Assembly (NCBI GenBank): GCA_003996215.1
Contig: QJPP01005184.1
Coordinates: 43,217 to 107,216, forward strand
Source of the DNA: Jaltomata sinuosa
Lineage: Eukaryota; Streptophyta; Magnoliopsida; Solanales; Solanaceae
DNA length: 64,000 nt
Reading direction: 5' to 3'
Positions 10,266-20,270 of this stretch are shown piece after piece. The position numbers and the translations under genes were made by a program. The notes under the pieces are model-generated. The model searched no databases. It was not told the DNA's origin and saw only the letters and a program-made list of their open reading frames with translations. How positions within the stretch are numbered: position 1 is the first letter of the stretch; every line of letters begins with the position of its first letter.

Positions 10266-11197
10266 CCCTATGTTAGTTTTATTTTAATTATTCATTCAAT
10301 ATACAATAGTTCTCCCAATAGTTTTAAGAGTTTTTGAGCGAGTTTTGAGAGAGGAAACGCGCTACACACGGTTTCCTTCTCCTCAAGCTTGTTCTTGAAT
10401 CGTTCTTGGGATCTTGGTTTTTCTTGTTCTTGGATAATTGAAGATTGTTTTCACGATATTGTAAGAATCCATTCTCTTTATTATGAATACAATTCTCTTC
10501 TCTTTTCTTTATAGCATGATTAACTAAACCTCGCCATGGCAAATGTAGCGATATAGATTTCGGGTAGCGTTGGGTTCAATATATGTATTGTCACATTATT
10601 AATCATTCATTATTTAACGTTTTCTAGTGGTTGCAAACATTAAAACATGCCTAGGTTTAAGTTTGCTTGAGTAAAGAGATTAAAACCGGGAAACTTGATT
10701 AACAACAAGGATTCGAGACTACTAACTCTCGTCTAATGATTAATGCTGTAACTAGATTAATCTACTTGATGTTTAGGATTGAAATCTAAAAAGCACATTT
10801 TTTCGAGGTCGAGAGAATAGAAAAGGAAATTTGTCTATTTGGTTGAGAAACGTTTAGACGATACCATTACTTCAATCACATCGTGACACGCATATAAAAA
10901 GAACCCGATTAAGCCTAGAATTGACATTGTTACCAACGCCATGGTAAACACTTCCCTAGTTCATTCTCCTATTGATTATCATTCATACGTTAATTGTTCG
11001 TTTTGTTTACGCATTGTTTACACAAAACCCCCCCTATTTACCGGAAACTATTGACGACTAGTCACATACTTCACTAAAGGCTTAATCTTCACCATATTCT
11101 CTGTGGGATTCGACCCCAACCTTTGTTGGGTTCTATATTTGACTACGACCGCTTACGCTTCTTTAATTAGAGGTGTAGTTTGGGCGTTATCAAAAAG

Positions 11198-11215
11198 TGG
11201 CGCCGTTGCCGGGGA
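11198..11215 (+). promoter_or_regulatory. Primer binding site, tRNA-Asp type (intact)
   Basis: TGGCGCCGTTGCCGGGGA is an 18-nt perfect complement of the plant tRNA-Asp 3' end, the primer reported for Athila-type elements. It lies 19 nt after the LTR end inferred from the target duplication, a wider gap than usual. Confidence 0.85.
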
Positions 11216-11320
11216 ATACGGTTGTTAATTAAGTCTGGTGTGTTTATTTGACTCTTAGTCATAATTTTCTGCTTTACGTTTATTTGTTGTTTTTGTCTTT
11301 GACAGGGTACACAGTTGTGC

Positions 11321-12868
11321 ATGCCAAGTACCCGAAGTTCGGGGGAACAAATTTTACCTTACGACCCCGAGCTTGCTAGAACATTGAGGCAGAATATGGC
11401 TGCACAACTAGAGGCAGCGAGGATCGCTGCAGAACTGCAGGCCCAACAAAATCTGAATGCTGGTGGTCTGCAAGATAAGATCGCATGGAATGATGAAGAT
11501 CTCGACTTAGATGGAGCTGGCGCTATGGGCGCCATTGTTGTTCCACCGCTACCGCCCGGAGCCAAGTTCAACATCACTAGCACGATGATCCAGCTGTTGA
11601 ACTTGAGAGGAGTGTTCCGAGGTGTCGCTGGGGAGGATCCAAACCAGCACCTAATGAATTTTGTGGGTATATGCAAGTCGTTTGAACTACCGGGCGTGAG
11701 TCAGACAGCGATCAGGCTCAGATTGTTTCCGTTGTCTCTGTCTGATGAGGCAGCATTGTGGTTGACAGAGCTGACCCCCGACTCTATCGCAACGTGGGGA
11801 GAGTTGAGAGGAGCTTTCCTAGAAAGGTTCTTTCCTCCCTCTCGGATGATACAGTTGAGGGACGAGATTAGCAACTTTAGGCAGCAACCGCACGAAGCAC
11901 TGCACGAGACTTGGTTGCGATTCAAAAAGAAGATAACACAATGCCCGAACCATCAGTTGACCGATAACCTTTTGATGCAGACGTTCTACCGGGCACTGAA
12001 TTCGGCTACCAAGCCGACGTTAGACAACGCAGCAGGTGGTGCATTCATGGGTCTCACCTTTGTTGAGGCCACAACTACTTTGGACAGGCTCACCAAAACC
12101 AACAGGGCCTAGCACACACGAGATTCAGAGGTGGCAGCTAGTACGTATGTAGTTGGTGTGTCAGCTGAGCAGCGCAGAAAAGAGGAGGAGCGCGACCAAG
12201 ACATGGCGCATCTGAAAACGCAGTTGGACCTACTGACCAAGCACTTGTTCTCAGGAGGTATGGAGAAGGTAAAAGCTGTGGGTTCCCAAGGTAGAGCAGC
12301 AGAGTTGGAAACTGAGGAAACGAATTACTTGGGGGGTTTCCAGGCCAATGGCCAAGGAAACCAAGGGCGGAACTATCAGAGAGACAACCACTATGAGAAA
12401 ACTGACTACAGAGATCGCGACCAAGGAAACTGGAGGAACCACACTGATAAAGGTGGGTTGTATGTTCCACCTGGTAATCGGGATAGAGCTAGCACTGAGA
12501 CAGGGACGTCGAAATTGGAGAGCATGATGGCAAAGATGCTGCTGAAGGTGGAATCGACTGACTCTGGGGTAAAGGAGATGAGGACTGAGTTATCAACGTT
12601 GAGTCAGGTAGTAGAGTCACATTCCACCGCGATCAAGCAGCTGGAGCAGCAAGTAGGGCAAATCTCGGCATCTCTGAACCAAAGGAAGACAGGTACCTTG
12701 CCGAGTGACACGACTCATCCAAGGAATGACGCTAGCTGTATGGCGATCACCACAAGAAGCGGCAAAATATTACCGGAATCACATCCGGTAATTCAGACTC
12801 AAGGTGATGTTGCGGATGATGAAGAGGCGGTAGAGGAGGAAACTCCAAAGCCCGCGGGAGAAAAGTAA
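11321..12868 (+). pseudogene. gag of inner element (capsid, linker, PR-proximal part)
   Basis: The first ATG after the primer binding site is at 11321 (MPSTRSSGEQ). An Ala/Gln-rich N-terminus leads into the Athila-type capsid: FNITSTMIQLLNLRGVFRG, GEDPNQHLMNFVGICKSFEL, RLRLFPLSLSDEAALWL, TWGELRGAFLERFFPPSR, WLRFKKKITQCPNHQL. A single TAG at 12110-12112 interrupts the frame, which then continues unchanged through a Gln/Asn/Arg-rich region, a coiled-coil-like heptad stretch (about 12510-12690) and the conserved MAITTRSGK. It ends at TAA 12866-12868 after a one-base shift near 12857. No canonical CCHC knuckle is visible. Apart from these lesions it is well preserved. Confidence 0.92.
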
Positions 12869-13805
12869 GGAAGCTGAAAAGCTTCCAACTATGATGCCTC
12901 GACCACCACCTCCGTTCCCACAGCGTTTGAAGAAGAAAGCTGACGATGGTAAGTTCCTGAACTTCATGACCATGCTGAAGCAGATTTCAATAAACATACC
13001 ATTGGTGGAAGCGCTGGAACAAATGCCCGGTTATGCCAAGTTCATGAAGGACTTGATTACAAAGAAGAGGTCGGTAAGTTTTGAACCGGGAGATAACCTC
13101 CACCACTGCAGCGCTATTTCTTCAAGGTCCTTAGTCGAAAAGAAGGAAGATCCAGGTGCTTTCACTATTCCCTGCACTATTGGGAAGCTCAACTTAGGGA
13201 AATCCTTGTGTGATCTAGGTGCTAGCATCAACTTGATGCCGCTAGCCGTCTACAAATAACTGGGTTTGGGAGCTCCTAAACCAACGTCCATAAGAGTGAT
13301 GATGGCTGACCGTTCAGTAAAGCGACCTGTGGGAGTATTGTCTGATGTGCTAGTAAAGATCGGTAAGCTTATCTTCCCAGCTGACTTTGTGATCTTGGAT
13401 TGCGAAGTGGATTTCGAAGTTCCCATAATCTTGGGACGACCATTGCTAGCCACAACAAGAGCATTGGTTGACATGGAGAAAAACGAACTAACCTTCCGAT
13501 TAAACAATGAAGTGGTCAAGTTCGATGTGTCCAAATTGATGAAGCAACCAAGTGACATGAGGGTGGTCGCGGTCATCAATGCTATTGAGGAAGGCCCTGC
13601 GGACGCATATCTTGAGGAGAAGCAGGTAAAGGAAAGCGGTGAAAGGTCAAGAAAAAGAAAACACCGCAAGAGAATCTGCAAAGAAAGAGCGAAGAAGTTG
13701 TCGCGACTAGCGATGGAGCCCAAAAAGGAAGCTGGAACGCCACACTCCATCGAGTTCTCTTGTTTTGGAGACCCTGGCGGTCTCCAACATCATTCCAGAA
13801 TCTGA
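12860..13805 (+). pseudogene. Aspartic protease of inner element
   Basis: This frame is shifted relative to gag. It opens with PRPPPPFPQRLKKK, the conserved linker before Athila-type proteases, then ISINIPLVEALEQMPGYAKFMKDL, the catalytic motif DLGASINLMPLAVYK, and after an in-frame TAA (about 13257-13259) LGLGAPKPTSIRVMMADRS, FPADFVILDCEVD and PIILGRPLLATTRALVDM. The C-terminus is a basic tail (RKRKHRKRICKERAKK) ending at 13805. The expected next domain, reverse transcriptase, does not follow; the sequence becomes non-coding. Confidence 0.9.
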
Positions 13806-14445
13806 GTCATATCGACTTCACAGGTATTCCTTTCTCTCACAGATTTTAGCTTTCATATGGATGCATTGGGGACAATGCATGAGTCTAAGTTGAGGGTGTG
13901 GGGAAACCTGTGAGTCACCACCGAGGGTTTTTGTTGCCGTGTTTCTTTTTCCTCCGGTGTGCTATCTAGTAGAACTGGCATGTTTAGGTTGTTAGTTTAA
14001 ATTATTTTTTTTTAGTGTCTATAGTGATAAATTGGCGTTTTTGTGGACTAAAAAGAGGCCCCTTAAAATTTTTTTGGTTGTGCACTTATGTTGAAACGAT
14101 TGACTGTCTGGATCTTTGGATGTCATTGTGTGATCATGATTAGAATGAGTATGCTTAAGCCGAGCAGCTGTTTGATAGTTGGTAGTGGTATAGTTTCTTG
14201 GTGCCAAGAGTGTGTGAGCGTATTTTGTATAAATTCTTACTCTGTGCATGCATCTAGAACTTGCCCGGTCTATTTTGTTAAGTTTGAAGTTTGGTTGCTT
14301 AGGAAAGGATCACAGGCCCTTTTTGTGTGCAGTCCACTTAACCTAAAAGACCGTCCAAATATAAATAACCCCTTTGATCCCTGTTTGAGCCATAATTGAC
14401 CTTGTTCTTTCAATAACCTGTCACCATTCCTGTTTAACTTTGAAT

Positions 14446-14623
14446 CCCTATTTTGGCCCTAGTCCTTCCTTGGACATCGTGCACCTCAACTCAGGCAATC
14501 AACCTAAGTTGAGGGTGGCTACTATAGAGATAAACCCTGTTTTGGCCCTGGTCCTTCCATGGATATGGTGCACCTCAACGCAGGCAATCAGCCCAAGTTG
14601 AGGGTGGCTACTACAGAGGTGAA
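14446..14623 (+). repeat. 89-bp tandem duplication
   Basis: Unit 1 (14446-14534) and unit 2 (14535-14623) both run from CCCTRTTTTGGCCCT through GTGCACCTCAAC to AAGTTGAGGGTGGCTACTA, with scattered substitutions. Confidence 0.85.
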
Positions 14624-15328
14624 TGATAAGAAAAAGAGGATGAAGAAGATTGGTTGGGAATAGAATGAAAATTCGGGTGTGTGCCTAAGAAAAGAAAAGA
14701 AAAATAAAAAGAGATAAAAAAGATCGAAAAAGTAATAAAAAGAATTGTCAAGATAAAGAGGCCGCACCTGTAGCTAGAGAGAAGGAAATAAAAAGGTGAA
14801 GAAGGATGGGCAAAATAAAGTTATGTGGTAATAAGAAGTCGGTAGTTCCAAGGAGGGCTTAGTCACTAACCCCTAAATGTACCATACCTGCACCTGAAAC
14901 CTCATTACAAGCCTAAACAAGTCCTGTAGTGATCCTGAGCGGCTTTCTGAAGAACTGACATAGAATAGTAAGGGCAAGCCTATGGTATCGCATGTGCATT
15001 GTTTGAAATCGTTTGTGAGGGTGAGCGCTTACCTAGTCCCAAATCTTGTGTATGGGATTTCTTTGTGGTGAGGACACCAAGATGTCTGTATTGTCTATTG
15101 ATTGTTAGGATAGCTGCGCGTGTGTATGTAGAATGTTCTATCATATCGGAATGACATATTTGGATCCTTGCAAGTTAGTGTTTCATACATTTGTGTGCTA
15201 CGAAGGAGCTGGATTTAATGAACTAATGAATGACCATGAGTTGCTATAGACACGAATTTGTTTTCTTAGTTGAGTCGTCGTATTGTTTTTTGTTTATGTC
15301 ATGTTGCTTGAGGACAAGCGAACATTTT

Positions 15329-15341
15329 AAGTTGAGGGTGT
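15329..15341 (+). promoter_or_regulatory. Polypurine-like tract, inner element
   Basis: AAGTTGAGGGTGT lies immediately before the 3' LTR start at 15342, the site where plus-strand priming would occur. It is less purely purine than a classical tract. Confidence 0.6.
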
Positions 15342-16659
15342 TGATGTGCCGCCATTTTACGACACTTTCGACTCCTTTTAACTAAGAATAATCGTACGTT
15401 TTCAAGCAACCGTCGTCGTTTTTGATGTTCTTATGTTGTATTTGTAGGAAATGGAGACAAACATAGAAACGAAAGGAAATACGCGAAAAAGAGCAGTCTG
15501 GATAAGAGTGACGGTTCAGGTGACGGTCCGTCAAGGGTGTGACGGTCCGTCACCCAAACCGTCACACCAAGCCAGCAAGTGAGGCAGTCCACTGCCTAGT
15601 GGCGATGGTCCAGGCGACGGTCCGTCAACCCTATGACGGTCCGTCAGCCTTGGCTGTCACACTTAGGCAGTCCGCGACGCGGAATCCGAGCGTTTTTGGG
15701 ATTGGTTTCCTAGACTCCTATAAATACCCTATGTTAGTTTTATTTTAATTATTCATTCAATATACAATAGTTATCCCAATAGTTTTAGGAGTTTTTGAGC
15801 GAGTTTTGAGAGAGGAAACGCGCTACACACGGTTTCCTTCTCCTCAAGCTTGTTCTTGAATCGTTCTTGGGATCTTGGTTTTTCTTGTTCTTGGATAATT
15901 GAAGATTGTTTTCACGATATTGTAAGAATCCATTCTCTTTATTATGAATACAATTCTCTTCTCTTTTCTTTATAGCATGATTAACTAAACCTCCCACAAC
16001 TAGGGTTGTGGGAGCCATGGCAAACGTAGCGATATAGATTCCGGGTAGCGTTGGGTTCAATATATGTATTGTCACGTTATTAATCATTCATTATTTAATG
16101 TTTTCTAGTGGTTGCAAACATTAGAACATGCCTAGGTTTAAGTTTGCTTGAGTAAAGAGATTAAAACCGGAAAACTTGATTAACAACAAGGATTCGAGAC
16201 TACTAACTCTCATCTAATGATTAATGCTGTAACTAGATTAATCTACTTGATGTTTAGGATTGAAATCTAAAAAGCACATCTTTTCGAGGTCGAGAGAATA
16301 GAAAAGGAAATTTGTCTATTTGGTTGAGAAACGTTTAGATGATACCATTACTTCAATCACATCATGACACGCATATAAAAAGAACCCGATTAAGCCTAGA
16401 ATCGACATTGTTACTAACGCCATGGTAAACACTTCCCTAGTTCATTCTCCTATTGATTATCATTCATACGTTAATTGTTCGTTTTGTTTACGCATTGTTT
16501 ACACAAAACCCCCCCTATTTACCGGAAACTATTGACGACTAGTCATATACTTCACTAAAGGCTTAATCTTCACCATATTCTCTGTGGGATTCGACCCCAA
16601 CCTTTGTTGGGTTCTATATTTGACTACGACCGCTTACGCTTCTTTAATTAGAGGTGTAG
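15342..16659 (+). repeat. 3' LTR of inner element (1318 bp)
   Basis: Near-identical to 9881-11178 (about 98% by eye). Contains the hairpin at 15991-16014 that the 5' LTR lacks. Followed directly by the duplicated target GTAGT at 16660. Confidence 0.92.
15991..16014. repeat. Perfect 10-bp-arm hairpin in inner 3' LTR
   Basis: CTCCCACAAC and GTTGTGGGAG flank a TAGG loop. The 5' LTR retains only CTC and G at this place (about 10530), a 20-nt difference. Confidence 0.85.
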
Positions 16660-17259
16660 GTAGTCAAGAGTTGAAAAAAACATATGACGAGCTATACACT
16701 CTCCTTGACCGTATTGCACAAGGTAATCCAGAGTGGCATGGTGATATGTCCAAAAATATGGTAAAAAGGCCTGCAGGTATGATAGAAGTAGATAGTGTCA
16801 TTACATTGGCTTCATAGTTAGCCACTTTTCATAACAAGGTGATGACTCAGTTTAGGAAAATGAGTATGGCTCAACTTCAGGCTCCGGTTAATGCAGTGCA
16901 ACAGGTTCAGATTTGGTGCAAAACTTATGCTATTAACGGTCATTCGACAGACTTGTGTGGAGCGAATCCAGAGTGGGTGAATTTTGTAGGCAATGCACAG
17001 AAAAATAATCAAAACTATGATAAAGCCTACAATCACAACTGGCAGAGTCAGCCCAACTACTCTTGGGGAAATAATCAGGCTCAACCACAACAATTTCAAT
17101 AACAACAAGAAATTCAGAGCAATACTCCAGCTAGCACTATAGAATAGAACTTAAAAAGGATTATGGCCAACCAACAACAAATGGCTGCTGATATCAAAAA
17201 TCAGGAATTGGCTCAAAAAAATTTAGAGACGCAGATGGGTCAGTTAGCTCAGGCATAAA
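16660..17259 (+). pseudogene. gag, C-terminal part, outer element
   Basis: Resumes the gag cut at 9880: QELKKTYDELYTLLDRIAQGNPEW, then a stop, then a decayed knuckle-like region (WCKTYAINGHSTDLCGANPEW followed by NFVGN) and an Asn/Gln-rich tail (NYSWGNNQAQPQQFQ). Several stops (for example 16815-16817, 17099-17101) interrupt the frame. The knuckle keeps two Cys and one His but lacks the full CCHC pattern. Confidence 0.83.
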
Positions 17260-18355
17260 ACACGAGCTCAAGGGGGTTTGCCTAGTGATACAGTAAAGCC
17301 AAAGCAAGTGATGGCAATTACCTTGAGGAGTGGGAGAGATTTGACTGACGCACCCCTAAAGAAAAATCATGAGGTGAAAGAAGAGTTGATCACTTCTAAG
17401 CAGACTGAGTCCAGAGAAGCTGACAAAAAGGGGAAGTCTGAGTACCCTAATAAAAATCCAGTTGAGCAGACTCAAGAAAGACCACCATCACCATTCCCTC
17501 AAAAGCTTATCAAAGCCAAAAAGGATGCTTATTTTAAGAAGTTCTTTGACACGTTCAGAGAACTTCACATTAACCTTCCTTTGTTGGATGTTTTGCAGGG
17601 AATGCCTAAGTATGCTAAGTACTTGAAGGATGTGGTGGAGAACAAAAAAAGGTTGGTGGATATTGAGACTGGCACTTACTGAAGAGTGCAGTTCAGTGAT
17701 GACGAGCAAGATGCCAAAAAAGCTCAAGGATCCTGGGAGTTTCACCCTCCCCATATAAATTGGTGAAAGTGATGATGTCCAAGCCTTGAGTGACTTAGGG
17801 GCAAGCATCAATTGATGCCCCTTTCATTGTTTAATACTTTGGGGTTAGGGAAGCCAAGGCCTGTATCAGTTGTGCTATAGATAGCGGACATAACTAGAGT
17901 GGTCCCCGAAGAATCATTGAGGATGTTCTCATCAAGGTTGGTAAGTTCATTTTCCTGCTGATTTTATCATTCTTGATTATGATGCAGATGACAGGGTACC
18001 AATCATATTTGGACGTCTATTATTGGCTACCAGTGGAGCACTGATTCATGTTAGAGAGGTCACACTCAAGATGAGATTGAATGATGAAGAGGTAGTCTTT
18101 AGAGTGTACAAAGCACTCAACACACCCTCACACTACAAAGATTTGTGCATGATCACAACAATGGAAGTGGATGAGTGTGGGGTGGAGAAGAGCGTACCAC
18201 TAAGTACCTCTTCAGACTCTCTCATGAAGCTGTCTAAATTGATAAATAAGCCTGAACCTGAAAGACTTGAATGGAATCCTGAGAAGGTAGGTGTAAAAAA
18301 GGCCATAGACCTTGAGTGTGAGCACACAAGAGGTCAAAAAAGAAGGATAAAATAA
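17260..18355 (+). pseudogene. Aspartic protease of outer element
   Basis: Begins with VMAITLRSGRDL, then PPSPFPQKLIKAKKDAYFKKF, INLPLLDVLQGMPKYAKYLKDV and, after a stop near 17680, GSFTLPI and the catalytic DLGASIN (about 17793). Frame breaks follow before FPADFIILDYDAD, PIIFGRLLLATSGALIHV and a C-terminal part ending at 18355. The second half matches a minus-strand copy at 22039-22242 (GAVIDVREGEMKMRVHNEE), which belongs to the split target element. As in the inner element, no reverse transcriptase follows. Confidence 0.87.
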
Positions 18356-20250
18356 GCCCCGAGTAAGAGGAAGAGGATGAGAGAATGGGAATGAGAGTTG
18401 TGATGTGAGTCATGCCGCGATAATAAATCAGGTGCTACTTGGGAGGAAACCCAAGTTAAGGTAGTATTTTTATTCATGTTAATTTTTCTTTAGTATCACC
18501 GTTGGTGTTATTTTATGTTGTGTCGACAGGTTAAAGGGAAGTCTGAGTACCTGAGATCATAATTAAGGAGAGTGGAAAACACTCAGTGTGGGGTCCTTCG
18601 GACTCCCTAGATAAACTTGATGCTACTAGCTAGGCCTAGAGGCATCAGGGAGTATTTCTATCTTTACTTTTAATTTATACTTTGGGGAAAAAGTATGGTT
18701 TTAAGTGTGGGATGAGAATCTTTCGATTTGTTTAGGGTGAAGTGCGCTATTGGAGTCTATTTTATTTTTATTTATTTGCAAGTTTTTGATTAAATTGAAA
18801 AAAATTACAAAAATATTTTATCTTTGCTTGTTTTCAGTTTTGTAGAAGCACACTTCACCCACCCCTCGGTTTTTCTTTTCAATTCTTTTTCAAGGGGGAG
18901 CCCTTGAACCTAGTATCCTTTTTAATTCTTAGGAGTAAATTTAAAATTTTGTCTTTAGGAATGAATAGAGATGCTCTTGATAGGTGATACACATGATTAC
19001 TGGTTGCAACTTAGTGTTTAATTATATGGCATGATTGAATTTTTTTTGAATAACTACTGTGAGACACCTATGCTCTTTTATTTGACTCTTGTTGGCTTAA
19101 ATCTGAATTCTTGTAATTGCTTGGTTAAGAGTCTATAAGTGTCCTTCTTGAGTTGAACATGTGCCATATGTGAGCGAGGTTTTTGTTATAGTCCATGTTG
19201 CATTTTGGTGTCTAGAACTTGCCTCGTGTGTGCAAAGGGAAATAAGAAATGTTGAGTTTAGGAGATGATATAGACATTTCTTTGATAGCCATGTCGTATA
19301 CCCTCTGTATCTACCCTCTATGCACAACCTTAGCTATCACCGTCTAGCCATTAGCCTATTATTTGGTAGCCTCATTTATAGCTTATTCCTTTTCATTCAA
19401 TTGCCCGCAATTTGATCCAAAACTCCTAAGCACTTTAGTTGAAAAATTAAGAGTTGAGGAGTGTAAAATTGAAGAAGAAAAAAGTGAAGTGAATCCCCAA
19501 TTAAATAGCTTTTGGTGTGTTGAAAAGGTTTATGTGTGATTAGTAGGGAGTCATGTAATGAAAATAAAAATTAATCAAAAGTAGTGAATCATGCGTTGAC
19601 AGTAAATACTCCCCACTAAAGATGTGTAAGCTAGCTTAAAAAGATGAGGCAAAAGAAAAGATAGTTGGGAAGATAACAATGGTGTAAAGTAGGCTAGTTG
19701 GAGATGAGTTTAATGAAAAGTGTGATGTATTAAAAGCGCTTAGGGAAGATAGTCACTATTTTTAACCAAATAGTTCTTACCCGTCCCTTAGCCTACATTA
19801 CAACCCGTAAAGACCTACTTGGTCTTGAGCTTAGACATTATGATATTAGTGGAGTACTACACTAAGGGAAAGCTTATGGTTCATCTTATGTGGCATGTGA
19901 ATTCTCTGTGAGAGTGAGTGAAATTTGATTCTTACACCCATTCTTGGGATAACTTGCATATGTGTGAGTAAATATATGGGTAATTCTCTTGTGATGAGGG
20001 TGCATGTTTGATGATAGGTAGGTGACTTATATGATCTCTTTGTTTAGTAATATGCATGAGTTTGTCAACTGAGTAGAGTCAATTCTTGAGTCTAGGAAGT
20101 CTTGAAGTAGTATTCACGTGGTTAAATTGCAACATGACATGCCTGAGGTATAACTTGCTATTCATGGAGTCGTTGTAGTCTAGCTTGAGTGTCTTATGTT
20201 AGAGTCTTCCTTGAGTGTGAATAGTGGAAAGATTTGTTCGAGGACGAACA
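18356..20250 (+). other. Non-coding 3' region of outer element
   Basis: No credible frame. Near its start is GCTACTTGGGAGGAAACCCAAG-like sequence (18433-18455), a motif I recognise from the end of Athila-type coding regions. GTGTGGGGTCC (about 18586) and AAGTGTGGGATG (about 18702) resemble the terminal purine tract. The whole region has an inverted homologue at 5710-7526. Confidence 0.78.
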
Positions 20251-20255
20251 AGGAT

Positions 20256-20270
20256 TTAAGTGTGGGGTGG
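20256..20270 (+). promoter_or_regulatory. Polypurine-like tract, outer element
   Basis: TTAAGTGTGGGGTGG immediately precedes the 3' LTR beginning TGATCTTAGG. Confidence 0.65.

Larger units (their letters stand above)
9881..11178 (+). repeat. 5' LTR of inner element (1298 bp)
   Basis: Begins TGATGTGCCGCCATTTTACG and ends GAGGTGTAG, defined by alignment with 15342-16659 and by the target duplication. It lacks the 20-nt central part of a palindrome present in the 3' LTR (15991-16014); this indel accounts for the whole length difference. Confidence 0.9.
13806..15341 (+). other. Non-coding 3' region of inner element
   Basis: Occupies the position where pol would lie in an autonomous element. It has no credible frame. 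It carries four copies of the purine-rich AAGTTGAGGGTG motif (13887, 14506, 14595, 15329), the last immediately in front of the 3' LTR, plus an 89-bp tandem duplication and an A/G-rich tract (about 14628-14830). Confidence 0.8.
9881..16659 (+). mobile_element. Nested non-autonomous Athila-like gag-PR LTR retrotransposon (inner element)
   Basis: A 6.8-kb element with two LTRs of 1298 and 1318 bp, a perfect 18-nt tRNA-Asp-type primer binding site, gag, aspartic protease, a 1.5-kb non-coding 3' region and a 3' polypurine-like stretch. A 5-bp target duplication (GTAGT) marks a single clean insertion into the gag of the outer element. No reverse transcriptase, RNase H, integrase or env-like frame is present. 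The LTRs differ by about two dozen substitutions by eye plus one 20-nt indel, so this is the youngest large insertion seen here. Confidence 0.92.

Noticed and set aside
11198..11215. tRNA-like sequence
   Set aside because: Only the 18-nt complement of a tRNA 3' end, that is, a primer binding site; no cloverleaf around it. The same holds for 36247-36264 and 52482-52499.
11359..13750. Several minus-strand open frames
   Set aside because: Antisense shadows of the well-preserved gag and protease of the inner element.
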